DNA of 46,805 nucleotides from Candidatus Stahliibacteriota bacterium (GTDB lineage: Bacteria > Hydrothermota > Tepidihabitantia > B3-TA06): positions 1-46,805 of the forward strand of contig SOJW01000003.1 of the NCBI GenBank assembly GCA_004375895.1. The letters are read 5' to 3'. Shown here piece after piece: positions 1 to 8,947 of this stretch; position 1 is the first letter of the stretch; each line of letters begins with the position of its first letter. The position numbers were made by a program, and so were the translations under genes. The notes below the pieces were generated by a model, which was given only the letters and a program-made list of their open reading frames with translations, searched no databases and was not told the origin of the DNA.

Positions 1-1586
<1,586 letters not shown>

Positions 1587-1627
1587 CTCTTAATGCACTC
1601 CCAACCTAATTTGACAACCTATGTTGA

Positions 1628-1657
1628 AATACCCCTGCGTAAGCGGGGGTATTTTTT
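1628..1657 (+). terminator. Intrinsic terminator after 23S rRNA
   Basis: An 11-bp stem (1628-1638 with 1643-1653, one G-U pair) closes a GTAA tetraloop and runs into six T (1652-1657). It separates the 23S transcript from the SIR2-like gene and the 5S gene. Confidence 0.9.
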
Positions 1658-1663
1658 GAGGGG

Positions 1664-1692
1664 TTGACAGGTTCGGAGGAGTGGAGTATATT
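1664..1692 (+). promoter_or_regulatory. Promoter of the SIR2-like gene
   Basis: TTGACA at 1664-1669, a 17-bp spacer, and TATATT at 1687-1692. The expected start near 1699 leaves a leader of only about 13 nt before the ATG at 1713. Confidence 0.8.
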
Positions 1693-1712
1693 GTATCGAG
1701 GTTCATTGAATA

Positions 1713-2645
1713 ATGCTTGCTTTGTTTCTAGGCGCTGGATTTTCAAAATGGGCAGCTAATTTACCTGTAGCTAAGGAGTTGTTCGATTTTGATATAGAAC
1801 CTTTTGGGGTCCGAGAATATCGCAAATTAGAGAGGGTGAAGTCACTCAAAAATGATTGGGATGTTAATCATCCTGATGGACTTGCGGAGCAATTCATCGC
1901 GGATGCATTGAATTATGGCGAGAATGCTCGAAAGGCCGTTCTTTGGTATGTTACTAGGAGACTTTCAGAACCATTCATTTGGAAAGAGTACCATGCTGGC
2001 AGATGGCGGAGACATGTTTTGTTTATCGATGAAAAACGTGGGTTTAATTCTTCAGAAATAAAGAAGGCCCAAAGTTTTATTCTACGATTTCAAGATTCTG
2101 AGCTAGAGGGCATAGTAACGACCAATTATGATATGGTTGTGGAATATGCATTTGGAACGAAAAGATTCAATTACGGCATTCCAAATCAATTACTAAGAGG
2201 TCGGGGTCCGTATCCTGTTTCCCAGTGGGCCCATCCCGTTATCCTGACAGGGGAAAACCCTTTGGCCAAGATCCATGGTAGTATTTCATGGGACGAAAAT
2301 GGTTACTATACAGATGGTAGACGTGGATTAACGGGTAATGTATTGATTATGCCACCGACCCCAGATAAACAGATACCTGAATCTTTGAAATATGTCTGGG
2401 AATTGGCGGAAGGCATTCTCAAACGAGCTAACCGATTATTGGTTTTCGGTTTTGCGTTTAATCCCTACGATGAAGCAGTATTTAACCTTTTACAATCTGC
2501 TGGAAAAAATTTAGAGTCAGTTCTTTTAATCGACATCGAACCCAAGATTGACCAGACCCAGCGTCTATGGCCAAATACGGAAGTAATATCTTGCCGTCCT
2601 CCACCGGAGGGGCGTGCTGAAATAGAAAAATGGTTAAACAAATAA
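1713..2645 (+). CDS. SIR2-like (SIR2_2 family) protein, standalone
   Basis: A 310-residue protein with the Rossmann NAD-binding signatures of the SIR2 superfamily: GAGFS at residues 7-11, TTNYD at 136-140 (candidate catalytic Asn138 and Asp140), a KIHGS segment with candidate catalytic His188, and a VFGF strand near 244. No zinc-ribbon cysteine quartet typical of classical sirtuin deacetylases is visible. SIR2-like proteins of this type are known in prokaryotic defence systems as NAD-depleting effectors, and an effector or NADase role is inference from the family. No second defence component adjoins it. It sits alone between the 23S and 5S rRNA genes with its own promoter. It is AT-richer than its surroundings, which suggests acquisition. 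A weak GAGG lies 11 nt before the ATG. It ends just before a cluster of dispersed palindromes. Confidence 0.8.
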   Translation: MLALFLGAGFSKWAANLPVAKELFDFDIEPFGVREYRKLERVKSLKNDWDVNHPDGLAEQFIADALNYGENARKAVLWYVTRRLSEPFIWKEYHAGRWRRHVLFIDEKRGFNSSEIKKAQSFILRFQDSELEGIVTTNYDMVVEYAFGTKRFNYGIPNQLLRGRGPYPVSQWAHPVILTGENPLAKIHGSISWDENGYYTDGRRGLTGNVLIMPPTPDKQIPESLKYVWELAEGILKRANRLLVFGFAFNPYDEAVFNLLQSAGKNLESVLLIDIEPKIDQTQRLWPNTEVISCRPPPEGRAEIEKWLNK

Positions 2646-2723
2646 GTTCGTAGGGGCCGACGTTGGCGTCTTTGGACGCCCGCTTTGCGTAAGGTCGGCC
2701 CGCTTACTTAATAAGGTAGGCAT

Positions 2724-2748
2724 GTGGCACAGGCTCTCCAGCCTGTGC
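2724..2748. repeat. Dispersed palindrome family E, copy 1
   Basis: An 8-bp stem (GCACAGGC/GCCTGTGC) around a short TCTCCA-type loop. Near-identical copies lie at 8864-8888 and 26038-26062. Confidence 0.85.
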
Positions 2749-2760
2749 GAACAGACTGCT

Positions 2761-2811
2761 ATGGAGTGCAATGACCGTGTCATTGCGGCATCAACATGGT
2801 TGATGCACTCC
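2761..2811. repeat. Dispersed three-way-junction repeat (family D), copy 1
   Basis: A 51-bp unit with two internal hairpins (AATGAC/GTCATT and CATCAAC/GTTGATG) enclosed by an outer GGAGTG/CACTCC stem. A near-identical copy is at 25789-25839, and a truncated copy joins family E near 8853. Confidence 0.85.
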
Positions 2812-2823
2812 AAAAAGCTAGGC

Positions 2824-2851
2824 TTGACAGTGGGCGCGGATTGGCTATAAT
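2824..2851 (+). promoter_or_regulatory. Dedicated promoter of the 5S rRNA gene
   Basis: A perfect consensus TTGACA (2824-2829), 16-bp spacer and TATAAT (2846-2851). The predicted start near 2858 is about 28 nt upstream of the mature 5S 5' end. Confidence 0.9.
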
Positions 2852-2885
2852 TCCCTTTCGATGGGAGGAATGGTACAAGGAATTT

Positions 2886-3001
<116 letters not shown>

Positions 3002-3007
3002 TATTTC

Positions 3008-3037
3008 AAAGCCCCGGCTAGTGTGCCGGGGCTTTTT
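3008..3037 (+). terminator. Intrinsic terminator of 5S rRNA
   Basis: An 11-bp GC-rich stem (3008-3018 with 3025-3035) with a 6-nt loop; the 3' arm ends in the five-T run at 3033-3037. Confidence 0.92.
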
Positions 3038-3040
3038 AAA

Positions 3041-3072
3041 ATGCTCCTTTTGTCGGAGGACAAAAGATCGCA
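3041..3072 (-). repeat. Dispersed hairpin family A, copy 1
   Basis: Conserved ends ATGCTCCTTTT and AAAAGATCGCA flank a variable GTC/GAC stem. It belongs to a family of about nine full copies (TGCGATCTTTT-stem-AAAAGGAGCAT in the other orientation) and lies between the 5S terminator and the end of the next gene. Confidence 0.85.
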
Positions 3073-3087
3073 TCCGAACCGTTTGGA

Positions 3088-4680
3088 TTACTCAAATAGA
3101 AGCATCTTCCTAGTTTGCCTGAAGCCGTCGGCTGTCATCAGCTCGCAGAAGTAAACGCCGCTTGTGAGTCCTCTGCCCTGCTCGTCTCTGCCGTTCCAGG
3201 AAACGCGATGGGTTCCAGGTTCAACCATACCCCGCATCAGGGTGGCTACCTTCTGCCCGGCAGAGTTGTAGACTGAAAGGCTTACCTCGTTCCTCGTGGG
3301 TATACCGAAGGCAATCTCCGTGGTTGATGTGAAGGGATTAGGTGTGTTCTGTCCGAGGTAGATTCCTTGCGGGATCGCACCCTGATCCTGCTCAACGGCG
3401 CTGGGTTCATAGGTTACGATTTTGATAAAACGGTGCGCGTTGCCCGTCCGATCCACGACAACAACGTGAACGAAGTAGTCCCCTGGCTCATCAAAGGTGA
3501 GGGGAATCGGAGGTGGATTGGGCCCCTCGGAGCTGCCTTGGGGTTCACCCGGGCCGTCCCCGCCGGAATTTGATTCTTTTGGGCAGACGATGAACATCAT
3601 AAGTATGGTGCCTGTGGGGCCTGCCCCGGTCAGGTCAGTCAGAAGGCCTGTGTTGGGGTCCAGCTCTCCTGTTTCAGTCTCACCGGTCCATGGATCCATG
3701 AAGTCAACCTCAAAGTTATCGTTGGGAAGCGGTGTGTTTACGATGGAGTTCAAAGTCATGATGTGGCCTCCTCCGCCAGGCCAGATAACTCCACACAAAA
3801 CATCCTGGCACCTCTCCAGTTCATTGCGCATTATGTCCCAGTCGTAGCCTGGGTTTGTAACCGTATAGCCATTACCGTGGGCTGTAATCCAATCCCCCAG
3901 ACCCGTTACAATGCCCGAACCCGTAGTTCCAGAGGTTGAGCTGGTTCCCATTTCCGCCGCAAGGGCATCCACTAGGTCATGATCACTCAGTCCGCCTCCA
4001 ATCTGGTTATCTCCTTGATTCTCAAAGTACTTAAGGCAGGCTGCCGCCCCGGTGGGAGCGCAGTGATTGTCGGAATGAACGCGCTGGTCGATCTCCGGTA
4101 TTCCCTTTTCAAATTTCGCCAGCTTCAGGTCGGTGTAGTCAATAACTGTGGCTATCTCCTCATAAAGGTCCTGGACGGAAACCAGTAAGGTGTCATCATG
4201 CCATTCGAACTCGACCGCTACATCGTCAAGGGGGGTGGGATCGTAGATGCGTTCGGTCTCCACGCTGAACTCTTCATACCTCATGTGAGCAGTAGCCCGG
4301 AACATGACGCTCATATCCTCTTGGGGGATGATAGCGTGGGGGAAGTAAGCAGACCATCCGTCCCCCTCAGGGTTACCTGCAGTCTCTACGGCATATATAG
4401 GTTCAGATCCATCTTGGTCGGTGCCGAAGAGCTTCCAGGTTCTTCCTTCGTCTATGGAATAGAAGAAGTCTACGTATTGGATTTCTCCTTCAGGATCCAG
4501 AACGTGGAGTTGGACTTGGCTTGTGCCGTCGGCTCCTCCTATCCAGTTATGCCAGGGTTCAGGGTTGAGCCAGTCTCCGACTCGCAGCAATGGCTCTCCT
4601 AGCTGAGCCCACGCTGGTGTGGTGATGAGAAGAACCATCGCCAGAAGGCACAATAAGGTTCTCTTACACTGATTATTCAT
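3088..4680 (-). CDS. Secreted papain-fold (C39-like) peptidase-like protein with C-terminal sorting domain
   Basis: 530 residues. A signal peptide (1-25, ending AWAQ) is followed by an Ig-like N-terminal region. A cysteine-peptidase-like core then shows a candidate Cys207 in NHCAPTG, His306 in GGGGHIMT and Asp329 in MDPW, the Cys-His-Asp order of C39/papain-fold enzymes. From about residue 440 there is a type IX-like sorting/FlgD-Ig domain (NTPNPF, SWNGRDEQG, SGVYF, KMLLFE). The protein is probably exported and anchored or released at the cell surface; its substrate is unknown. The ATG start has a strong AAAGGAGG 5 nt upstream. Its own promoter lies at 4839-4866, and the roughly 150-nt leader contains a perfect 22-bp palindrome. 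Whether it is catalytically active is inference. Confidence 0.82.
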   Translation of the reverse strand: MNNQCKRTLLCLLAMVLLITTPAWAQLGEPLLRVGDWLNPEPWHNWIGGADGTSQVQLHVLDPEGEIQYVDFFYSIDEGRTWKLFGTDQDGSEPIYAVETAGNPEGDGWSAYFPHAIIPQEDMSVMFRATAHMRYEEFSVETERIYDPTPLDDVAVEFEWHDDTLLVSVQDLYEEIATVIDYTDLKLAKFEKGIPEIDQRVHSDNHCAPTGAAACLKYFENQGDNQIGGGLSDHDLVDALAAEMGTSSTSGTTGSGIVTGLGDWITAHGNGYTVTNPGYDWDIMRNELERCQDVLCGVIWPGGGGHIMTLNSIVNTPLPNDNFEVDFMDPWTGETETGELDPNTGLLTDLTGAGPTGTILMMFIVCPKESNSGGDGPGEPQGSSEGPNPPPIPLTFDEPGDYFVHVVVVDRTGNAHRFIKIVTYEPSAVEQDQGAIPQGIYLGQNTPNPFTSTTEIAFGIPTRNEVSLSVYNSAGQKVATLMRGMVEPGTHRVSWNGRDEQGRGLTSGVYFCELMTADGFRQTRKMLLFE

Positions 4681-4703
4681 TTAATCCTCCTTTGGTTTTC
4701 TCA

Positions 4704-4725
4704 ATCGACGGAGTACTCCGTCGAT
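4704..4725. promoter_or_regulatory. Perfect 22-bp palindrome in the leader of the secreted peptidase gene
   Basis: An uninterrupted inverted repeat centred between 4714 and 4715, with half-site ATCGACGGAGT. It lies in the 5' leader between the promoter and the Shine-Dalgarno, so it could be an operator or an RNA hairpin. No T-run follows. Confidence 0.55.
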
Positions 4726-4838
4726 CGTGGTTTTGGTTCCGTCCCTTGTTCCAGTCAACCTCTTGTGTCTATGGGGATGAAGGAAGCGCCTCATCCGACG
4801 TTCAAGAATCAACTGAGGCGCCACTCCAACACAGCCGA

Positions 4839-4866
4839 AACATAATCAAAATTTGAGGTTTGTCAA
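4839..4866 (-). promoter_or_regulatory. Promoter of the secreted peptidase-like gene
   Basis: On the minus strand: TTGACA (4861-4866), 16-bp spacer, TATGTT (4839-4844). Confidence 0.75.
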
Positions 4867-4929
4867 GGTTAGGTATTTCTAAACCCAAGCTTCCAGCCAG
4901 AATTTTCTGCCGGATTATCTTTAATCAGA

Positions 4930-5586
4930 TCAGGGGTTATCCGGGACAACGATCACAAAGTACATGGGGCCCATCTGCTTGATTGTGATTCGTTTGAACC
5001 CGGCATCAGTGATCAACTCATAGATCCTGCGCCTCGTGTAGAAATAGACAGGGCATCGTTTTAATCCTAGTCTGATCTTGCGGGGTAACGTCCTCCAGCT
5101 CCAAAGTACAGGGAAGCTAAGAAAGGCTTTCTCCTTGGTCAATCCTCTTATTCTAGTCAGCGTCGGCAAGGGATCCTTGATATAATCCAGTACACCCATC
5201 CCGATACAGATGTCAAAGGTCTCGTCCGGCTCGTATTCCATTATGTCCGTCAGGATAAACCTGGTTCTATCTTCGATGTTCTCTTTTTTAGCACGTCGGT
5301 TGCAAACTTCGATCATCCTCCCTGAAACATCTATACCTACGACCTTCTTTGCTCCTCTTCGGGCAAGTTCCAGAGAATACCGGCCTGTCCCGCAGCCAAC
5401 GTCAAGGAAGGTTCGCTTTTGGATCGGTTCTGAAAGCTTTAGGGTTAGCCTGAGCCTTTGATACATGGCCTTCCTGAATATCTTATCCAGAAGGATTCCG
5501 AGCCTCGTTTTCTTACGAGAATATATCGCGTCGAACCGCTCTACTTCACTGTCCCAGTAGTCCTTCTGCTCAAGCATTCTTTTCAT
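4930..5586 (-). CDS. Class I SAM-dependent methyltransferase
   Basis: 218 residues. Motif I FLDVGCGTG lies at 60-68 and the acidic ribose-binding GIDVSG at about 84-89, with the usual Rossmann core after them. The C-terminal part has basic and aromatic patches such as CPVYFYTRRRI. The start codon overlaps the stop of the polysaccharide deacetylase by four bases (ATGA), so the two genes are translationally coupled. The pairing suggests work on a surface polysaccharide or its lipid carrier, but the substrate cannot be read from the sequence. The family assignment is firm and the role is inferred. Confidence 0.85.
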   Translation of the reverse strand: MKRMLEQKDYWDSEVERFDAIYSRKKTRLGILLDKIFRKAMYQRLRLTLKLSEPIQKRTFLDVGCGTGRYSLELARRGAKKVVGIDVSGRMIEVCNRRAKKENIEDRTRFILTDIMEYEPDETFDICIGMGVLDYIKDPLPTLTRIRGLTKEKAFLSFPVLWSWRTLPRKIRLGLKRCPVYFYTRRRIYELITDAGFKRITIKQMGPMYFVIVVPDNP

Positions 5587-6398
5587 AGTCCAAGCAGTTT
5601 CCTTATCGAGGTGAACCTGAAGTCGGCCAACAATCGATCTACTCGCTCGGCCGTCTTGTCAAGATTGTAGTAATGCCGGAGCGTGTTGATCGGCCCCAGC
5701 TTGACCCTTGGTTGGGCTGGGTCAAGCTCCCACGGGTGCAGGTAGAAGACAGCAGGACGCCCCTGGCGGTTGCATCGCTTAAGAAGAGCCTTTGTCAGGC
5801 CGTAGGGATAGAGCCTGAAATAACCCCCTCCGCAAGGTATCCTTTTGCCCAGGATCTCCACGCAGCTTAAGGGAACCTCTATTAATGTGTCGTTGAGCTT
5901 GTGGATTGCCAGCGGCGCGTTGCCGATGCCGTAATCAGGATGAAGGCTTAAGGGGAAGACCGAGGAGTCGTATCGGATGCCGTTGTCTTTAAGTATCTGT
6001 AACGCCCACAAGGTTTTTGTTGTGATGGTAAAAGAGGGTGCACGGAACCCCAATATCTCCTGCTTTACGCATCTTCTTGTAACGTCAAGGGCCTTCTTTA
6101 GATCCTCCTCGAAGGATGCGGGTGTCATCTCGGTAAGCGAGGTATGTGAATATCCGTGGGTGGCTATCTCATGACCGTGATCGGCTATCTCCTTGACTAG
6201 CTCGGGCGAACGCTCTGCGAGCCAGCCCAGCACGAAGAAGGTCGCTTCTGTATCATGTCTGGAAAAAAGCCTCAGCATACGCCTCGTATCTTCAACGATC
6301 CGGAGTTCCTGGTTGTTCCACTCGTTCTTCTTAACGGCTTTGTTCAGGATGTGTCCGCAGAACCATTCCTCCAGGTCAACCGTGAAGGCGTTTATCAT
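5583..6398 (-). CDS. Polysaccharide deacetylase, PEP-CTERM/XrtA-locus type (DUF3473-like)
   Basis: 271 residues. The NodB-fold signature is present: Asp8 in FTVDLEEW, an ATFFVLG strand near 52-58, metal-ligand HGYSH (His81, His85), FRAPSF near 118-123, and the late FYLHPWELDPAQPR block typical of deacetylases in exopolysaccharide/PEP-CTERM loci. It would remove N-acetyl groups from a cell-surface or exported polysaccharide; no signal peptide is visible. The ATG is only 6 nt after a TATATT -10 element (TTGACC-16-TATATT), and no Shine-Dalgarno precedes it, so the mRNA is predicted to be leaderless. It is the first gene of an operon with the downstream methyltransferase. Confidence 0.9.
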   Translation of the reverse strand: MINAFTVDLEEWFCGHILNKAVKKNEWNNQELRIVEDTRRMLRLFSRHDTEATFFVLGWLAERSPELVKEIADHGHEIATHGYSHTSLTEMTPASFEEDLKKALDVTRRCVKQEILGFRAPSFTITTKTLWALQILKDNGIRYDSSVFPLSLHPDYGIGNAPLAIHKLNDTLIEVPLSCVEILGKRIPCGGGYFRLYPYGLTKALLKRCNRQGRPAVFYLHPWELDPAQPRVKLGPINTLRHYYNLDKTAERVDRLLADFRFTSIRKLLGL

Positions 6399-6404
6399 AC
6401 TTGG

Positions 6405-6432
6405 AATATAACCGAAATCCTGATCCGGTCAA
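6405..6432 (-). promoter_or_regulatory. Promoter of deacetylase-methyltransferase operon (leaderless)
   Basis: Minus strand TTGACC (6427-6432), 16-bp spacer, TATATT (6405-6410). The ATG at 6398 begins after a 6-nt gap. Confidence 0.85.
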
Positions 6433-6458
6433 GTGAATTGGCCGTGCGGCTTGAGGTT
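6412..6458. repeat. 47-bp direct repeat, copy 1 (overlaps promoter)
   Basis: Matches 6752-6798 with one mismatch (GCGGC versus GCGAC). It includes the -35 and spacer of the deacetylase promoter and the DNA upstream of it. Confidence 0.9.
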
Positions 6459-6751
6459 TTTTTCACCCCGAAGAATTTTATCCCCCGTTGGAAGGCGGGG
6501 TTTTTGGTATCAGATTATGGCAACGTTCGTCAGATTTGAATGCAATTCGGGATGGTTTTTGGGGTATTTTTGTGCTTTTTTGGGGTAGAAATTTGCCCAT
6601 ACCTGGGAGTGCGATTCGGCAACTTTTTTGGCCGAAATTTCAAAGATTGCCAATGAAACAATCTAGTCACCTTAGGAAACATAGCCGGATACATGCAGAA
6701 TTGACAAAATAGCGAGATTTAATCTCTATATCGGAATTAGCATTTTCCCTC
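6459..6751. other. AT-rich gene-free segment between the direct repeats
   Basis: I see no coding sequence here. A terminator-like stem with a GGAA loop (6484-6501) is followed by TTTTT on the plus strand and has no obvious upstream gene. A TTGACA at 6701-6706 lacks a well-spaced -10. Confidence 0.5.
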
Positions 6752-6798
6752 CCGAAATCCTGATCCGGTCAAGTGAATTGGCCGTGCGACTTGAGGTT
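6752..6798. repeat. 47-bp direct repeat, copy 2
   Basis: Second copy of the 6412-6458 sequence in the same orientation, 340 bp away. It carries the TTGACC -35 but has no TATATT at the corresponding -10 position, so it is probably not a working promoter. Confidence 0.9.
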
Positions 6799-6934
6799 AT
6801 TTTTACCCCATGTCGTTGTTGCCGTTTCTGCGAAGCGTACACAACGCCGCGGGGCCCCAAGGGAGCTTGGTGCCTTCGCTTACGCGGGGGTGTTTCTTTA
6901 TTGTAGAGATATTTCAAGGGGTGAGGGTTTTGGG

Positions 6935-6962
6935 TTGACACACGCAGGGCGGTGGTTAAAAT
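6935..6962 (+). promoter_or_regulatory. Promoter of the fatty-acid kinase pair (leaderless)
   Basis: TTGACA (6935-6940), 16-bp spacer, TAAAAT (6957-6962), then 6 nt to the ATG at 6969. Confidence 0.85.
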
Positions 6963-6968
6963 CCAGGC

Positions 6969-7904
6969 ATGATGCCTCGAAACGATGATAAGATTCAGGG
7001 AATCTTTATCACTGAGATAGAGATCTCAAAGAGTCTTCTCGTGAAGATCTTTGAGAGGTTTCTTGGCCGTATCTCCCCCCGAAAAGAAGAAGTGAACGAT
7101 ATGAACTACTTCCCGGTGAGGGACTGCGATACCGGGGACAACCTGGTGGTTACCCTGAAGAGTATCCTCAGAGGGATAAAACAAACCCACCGTTGTCCAA
7201 AGCGAGAGTTGATCGAGAGCCTTCAGGAGGAGATATTGTTGGAGGCGGCCAGGGGTAACGCGGGGATGATCTTTACCGGATGGTTCGCAGGTTTCCTTAA
7301 CTATCTTGCCGAGGAGCTGGTCCTTAACTCAATGAGCCTGGCCCACGCCATGGAAAGGGGAAGGGATTGGGGGTATCGGGTGTTTGCAGAGCCGCGAGAG
7401 GGAACCATCCTCGATCCCATCGCTATCTCTGCTCAAACCGCCTTAGCTCTTTGTGAAAACGAAAGCAACCTCGTCTCTCTGTTTGAAGGGATCATCTCTC
7501 AGGCCAGGGTTGCCGTCGAGAAAACTACCGACAGGTTAGGCGATCTACTTCGTGGGAAGAATACACCCGAGGAAATCCACGTGCTGCAAGCCCAAAAGGT
7601 GGTGGATGCCGGTGCGCTGGGTTTTTTGATCTTCCTGGAAGGCTTCCAGGAGGCAATAGCAGAGACGATCAAAGAAAGGGCAGGGGTGGTGGTAGTAATA
7701 AAAGGGGAAGAGGATCTCAACGAAGATGCACTTAGAGAAGCATTCTCGCCCTTAGGGGATAGTCTGGACATACGCATCTCCCCATCCCGAAAAAGGGTTG
7801 CTTTACACATCCATACCGATTCTCCCCAGAAGATAGCCAAGGTTGCCAGGAGATTCAGCAAGATAGGTGATTTTAGAATAGAAGACTTAACCGAGGAGGG
7901 ATAA
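6969..7904 (+). CDS. DAK2-domain protein, FakA-like fatty-acid kinase subunit lacking the C-terminal domain
   Basis: 311 residues. The DAK2 ATP-binding signature VNDMNYFPVRDCDTGDN (42-58) carries the acidic Mg/ATP ligands Asp52 and Asp54. The C-terminal part (about 225-311, with ALHIHTDSP) matches the middle domain of FakA. Full FakA proteins are about 550 residues and add a C-terminal DegV-like domain; here the gene stops before it and a separate DegV gene starts 2 nt later. The expected role is ATP-dependent phosphorylation of fatty acids presented by the DegV/FakB partner, feeding acyl-phosphate to PlsY-type acyltransferases. A plsY gene lies 2 kb away. Two adjacent ATGs are possible (6969 or 6972). 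No Shine-Dalgarno is present and the mRNA is predicted leaderless. Confidence 0.85.
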   Translation: MMPRNDDKIQGIFITEIEISKSLLVKIFERFLGRISPRKEEVNDMNYFPVRDCDTGDNLVVTLKSILRGIKQTHRCPKRELIESLQEEILLEAARGNAGMIFTGWFAGFLNYLAEELVLNSMSLAHAMERGRDWGYRVFAEPREGTILDPIAISAQTALALCENESNLVSLFEGIISQARVAVEKTTDRLGDLLRGKNTPEEIHVLQAQKVVDAGALGFLIFLEGFQEAIAETIKERAGVVVVIKGEEDLNEDALREAFSPLGDSLDIRISPSRKRVALHIHTDSPQKIAKVARRFSKIGDFRIEDLTEEG

Positions 7905-7906
7905 TT

Positions 7907-8770
7907 ATGGACACCTCAGCCCGAAGAAAAATAGGTATAGTAACCGACGAGGCGTCCAATCTATCAGAAGATTTCGCTCTAAAGCACGATATAGAGGTAG
8001 CTAAATACCCGGTTTGGTTCCCGGATGAAGACGAGGAGATCAAAGATACAAAAACGCTTTATCAGAGGATGAGAGAGCTCAAAAAGACAGCCAAGACCTC
8101 TGCTCCCCCGCCTTTGAGGTTCAAGAAAGCCTACAAGAGGTCTCTTGAGAAATTCGATAAGGTGCTAGTGATTCTCCTATTCAAAGGATGGTCAGGGACG
8201 TTTGATTCGGCAACCCAGGCGAGAAACCAGATGCCAGCACAGGAGCAGGAGCGGATCGAGATATTCGATACTCACCTGGCCTCGGTAGCGGAAGGATTGG
8301 TTGTCTGGAAGGCCCAGGAGTTGATTAATGAAGGTAAAGGGCTTGCGGAGATATTGGAAATACTCGAAGAATTCAGAAATAGTGTAAGATTATTCGGCAT
8401 TATTGAAGATCTTACCTGGCTTGTGCAGGGTGGCAGGCTTCGTCAGCCTTGGGCTACTCCGGCCTTGCTTCTTCAGAAAGCAGGGGTTCGTCCGGCTATA
8501 GGGATTGTAGGAGGTCAGATAAAGACGACCGGCCTCAAGTTCTCAGGTAAGGATAGGATTTCAGTGATACTAAAAGAGTTGAAGAAGGTTTCTCGAAAAG
8601 GAAAACTTAGAATAGCTGTTGCTCATGCCGATCTTTGCGAAGAATCTCTATCAAGGTTAAAACAAGGGATCGGGGACCTGAATGCGGAGCTTCTGTTTGT
8701 TTCGCAATTGACTGCCTTGGTGGGATCAAACACCGGACCGGGGACCATACTCGTTGCCTATCACTACTAG
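7907..8770 (+). CDS. DegV family fatty-acid-binding protein (FakB-like)
   Basis: 287 residues with DegV-family landmarks: GIVTDEASNL at the N-terminus, KTSAPPP (63-69), the SGTFDSA segment (96-102) that contacts the fatty-acid carboxylate in the family, VQGGRLRQ in the middle, and GPGTILVAYHY at the C-terminus. It binds a fatty acid and delivers it to the FakA-like kinase encoded immediately upstream (2-nt spacing, AGGAGG within the upstream gene end). The pair forms one leaderless operon. Family call is firm; chain-length preference cannot be judged. Confidence 0.9.
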   Translation: MDTSARRKIGIVTDEASNLSEDFALKHDIEVAKYPVWFPDEDEEIKDTKTLYQRMRELKKTAKTSAPPPLRFKKAYKRSLEKFDKVLVILLFKGWSGTFDSATQARNQMPAQEQERIEIFDTHLASVAEGLVVWKAQELINEGKGLAEILEILEEFRNSVRLFGIIEDLTWLVQGGRLRQPWATPALLLQKAGVRPAIGIVGGQIKTTGLKFSGKDRISVILKELKKVSRKGKLRIAVAHADLCEESLSRLKQGIGDLNAELLFVSQLTALVGSNTGPGTILVAYHY

Positions 8771-8852
8771 CTTAGGATTCATAGGGGTCGGGATTTATGA
8801 ACAGACAGGAGTATTCTACATCGTTTCCCTCACCCCCTGTTCCTCTGCCGCT

Positions 8853-8888
8853 ATGGAGTGCGTGTGGCACAGGCTCTCTAGCCTGTGC
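8853..8888. repeat. Chimeric repeat: truncated family D joined to family E
   Basis: The ATGGAGTGC start of family D runs straight into a full family E hairpin (8864-8888). The rest of 8771-8947 shows no gene. Confidence 0.75.
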
Positions 8889-8947
8889 AAACAGACGGTT
8901 TTAGATTCTGTATCGTCAATTAGTTGTATCCCAGTAAGGAATTCAGT

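Noticed and set aside
6482-6505. Terminator of a plus-strand gene
   Set aside because: The stem and T-run look right, but no plus-strand gene ends upstream, so I only note it within the gene-free segment.
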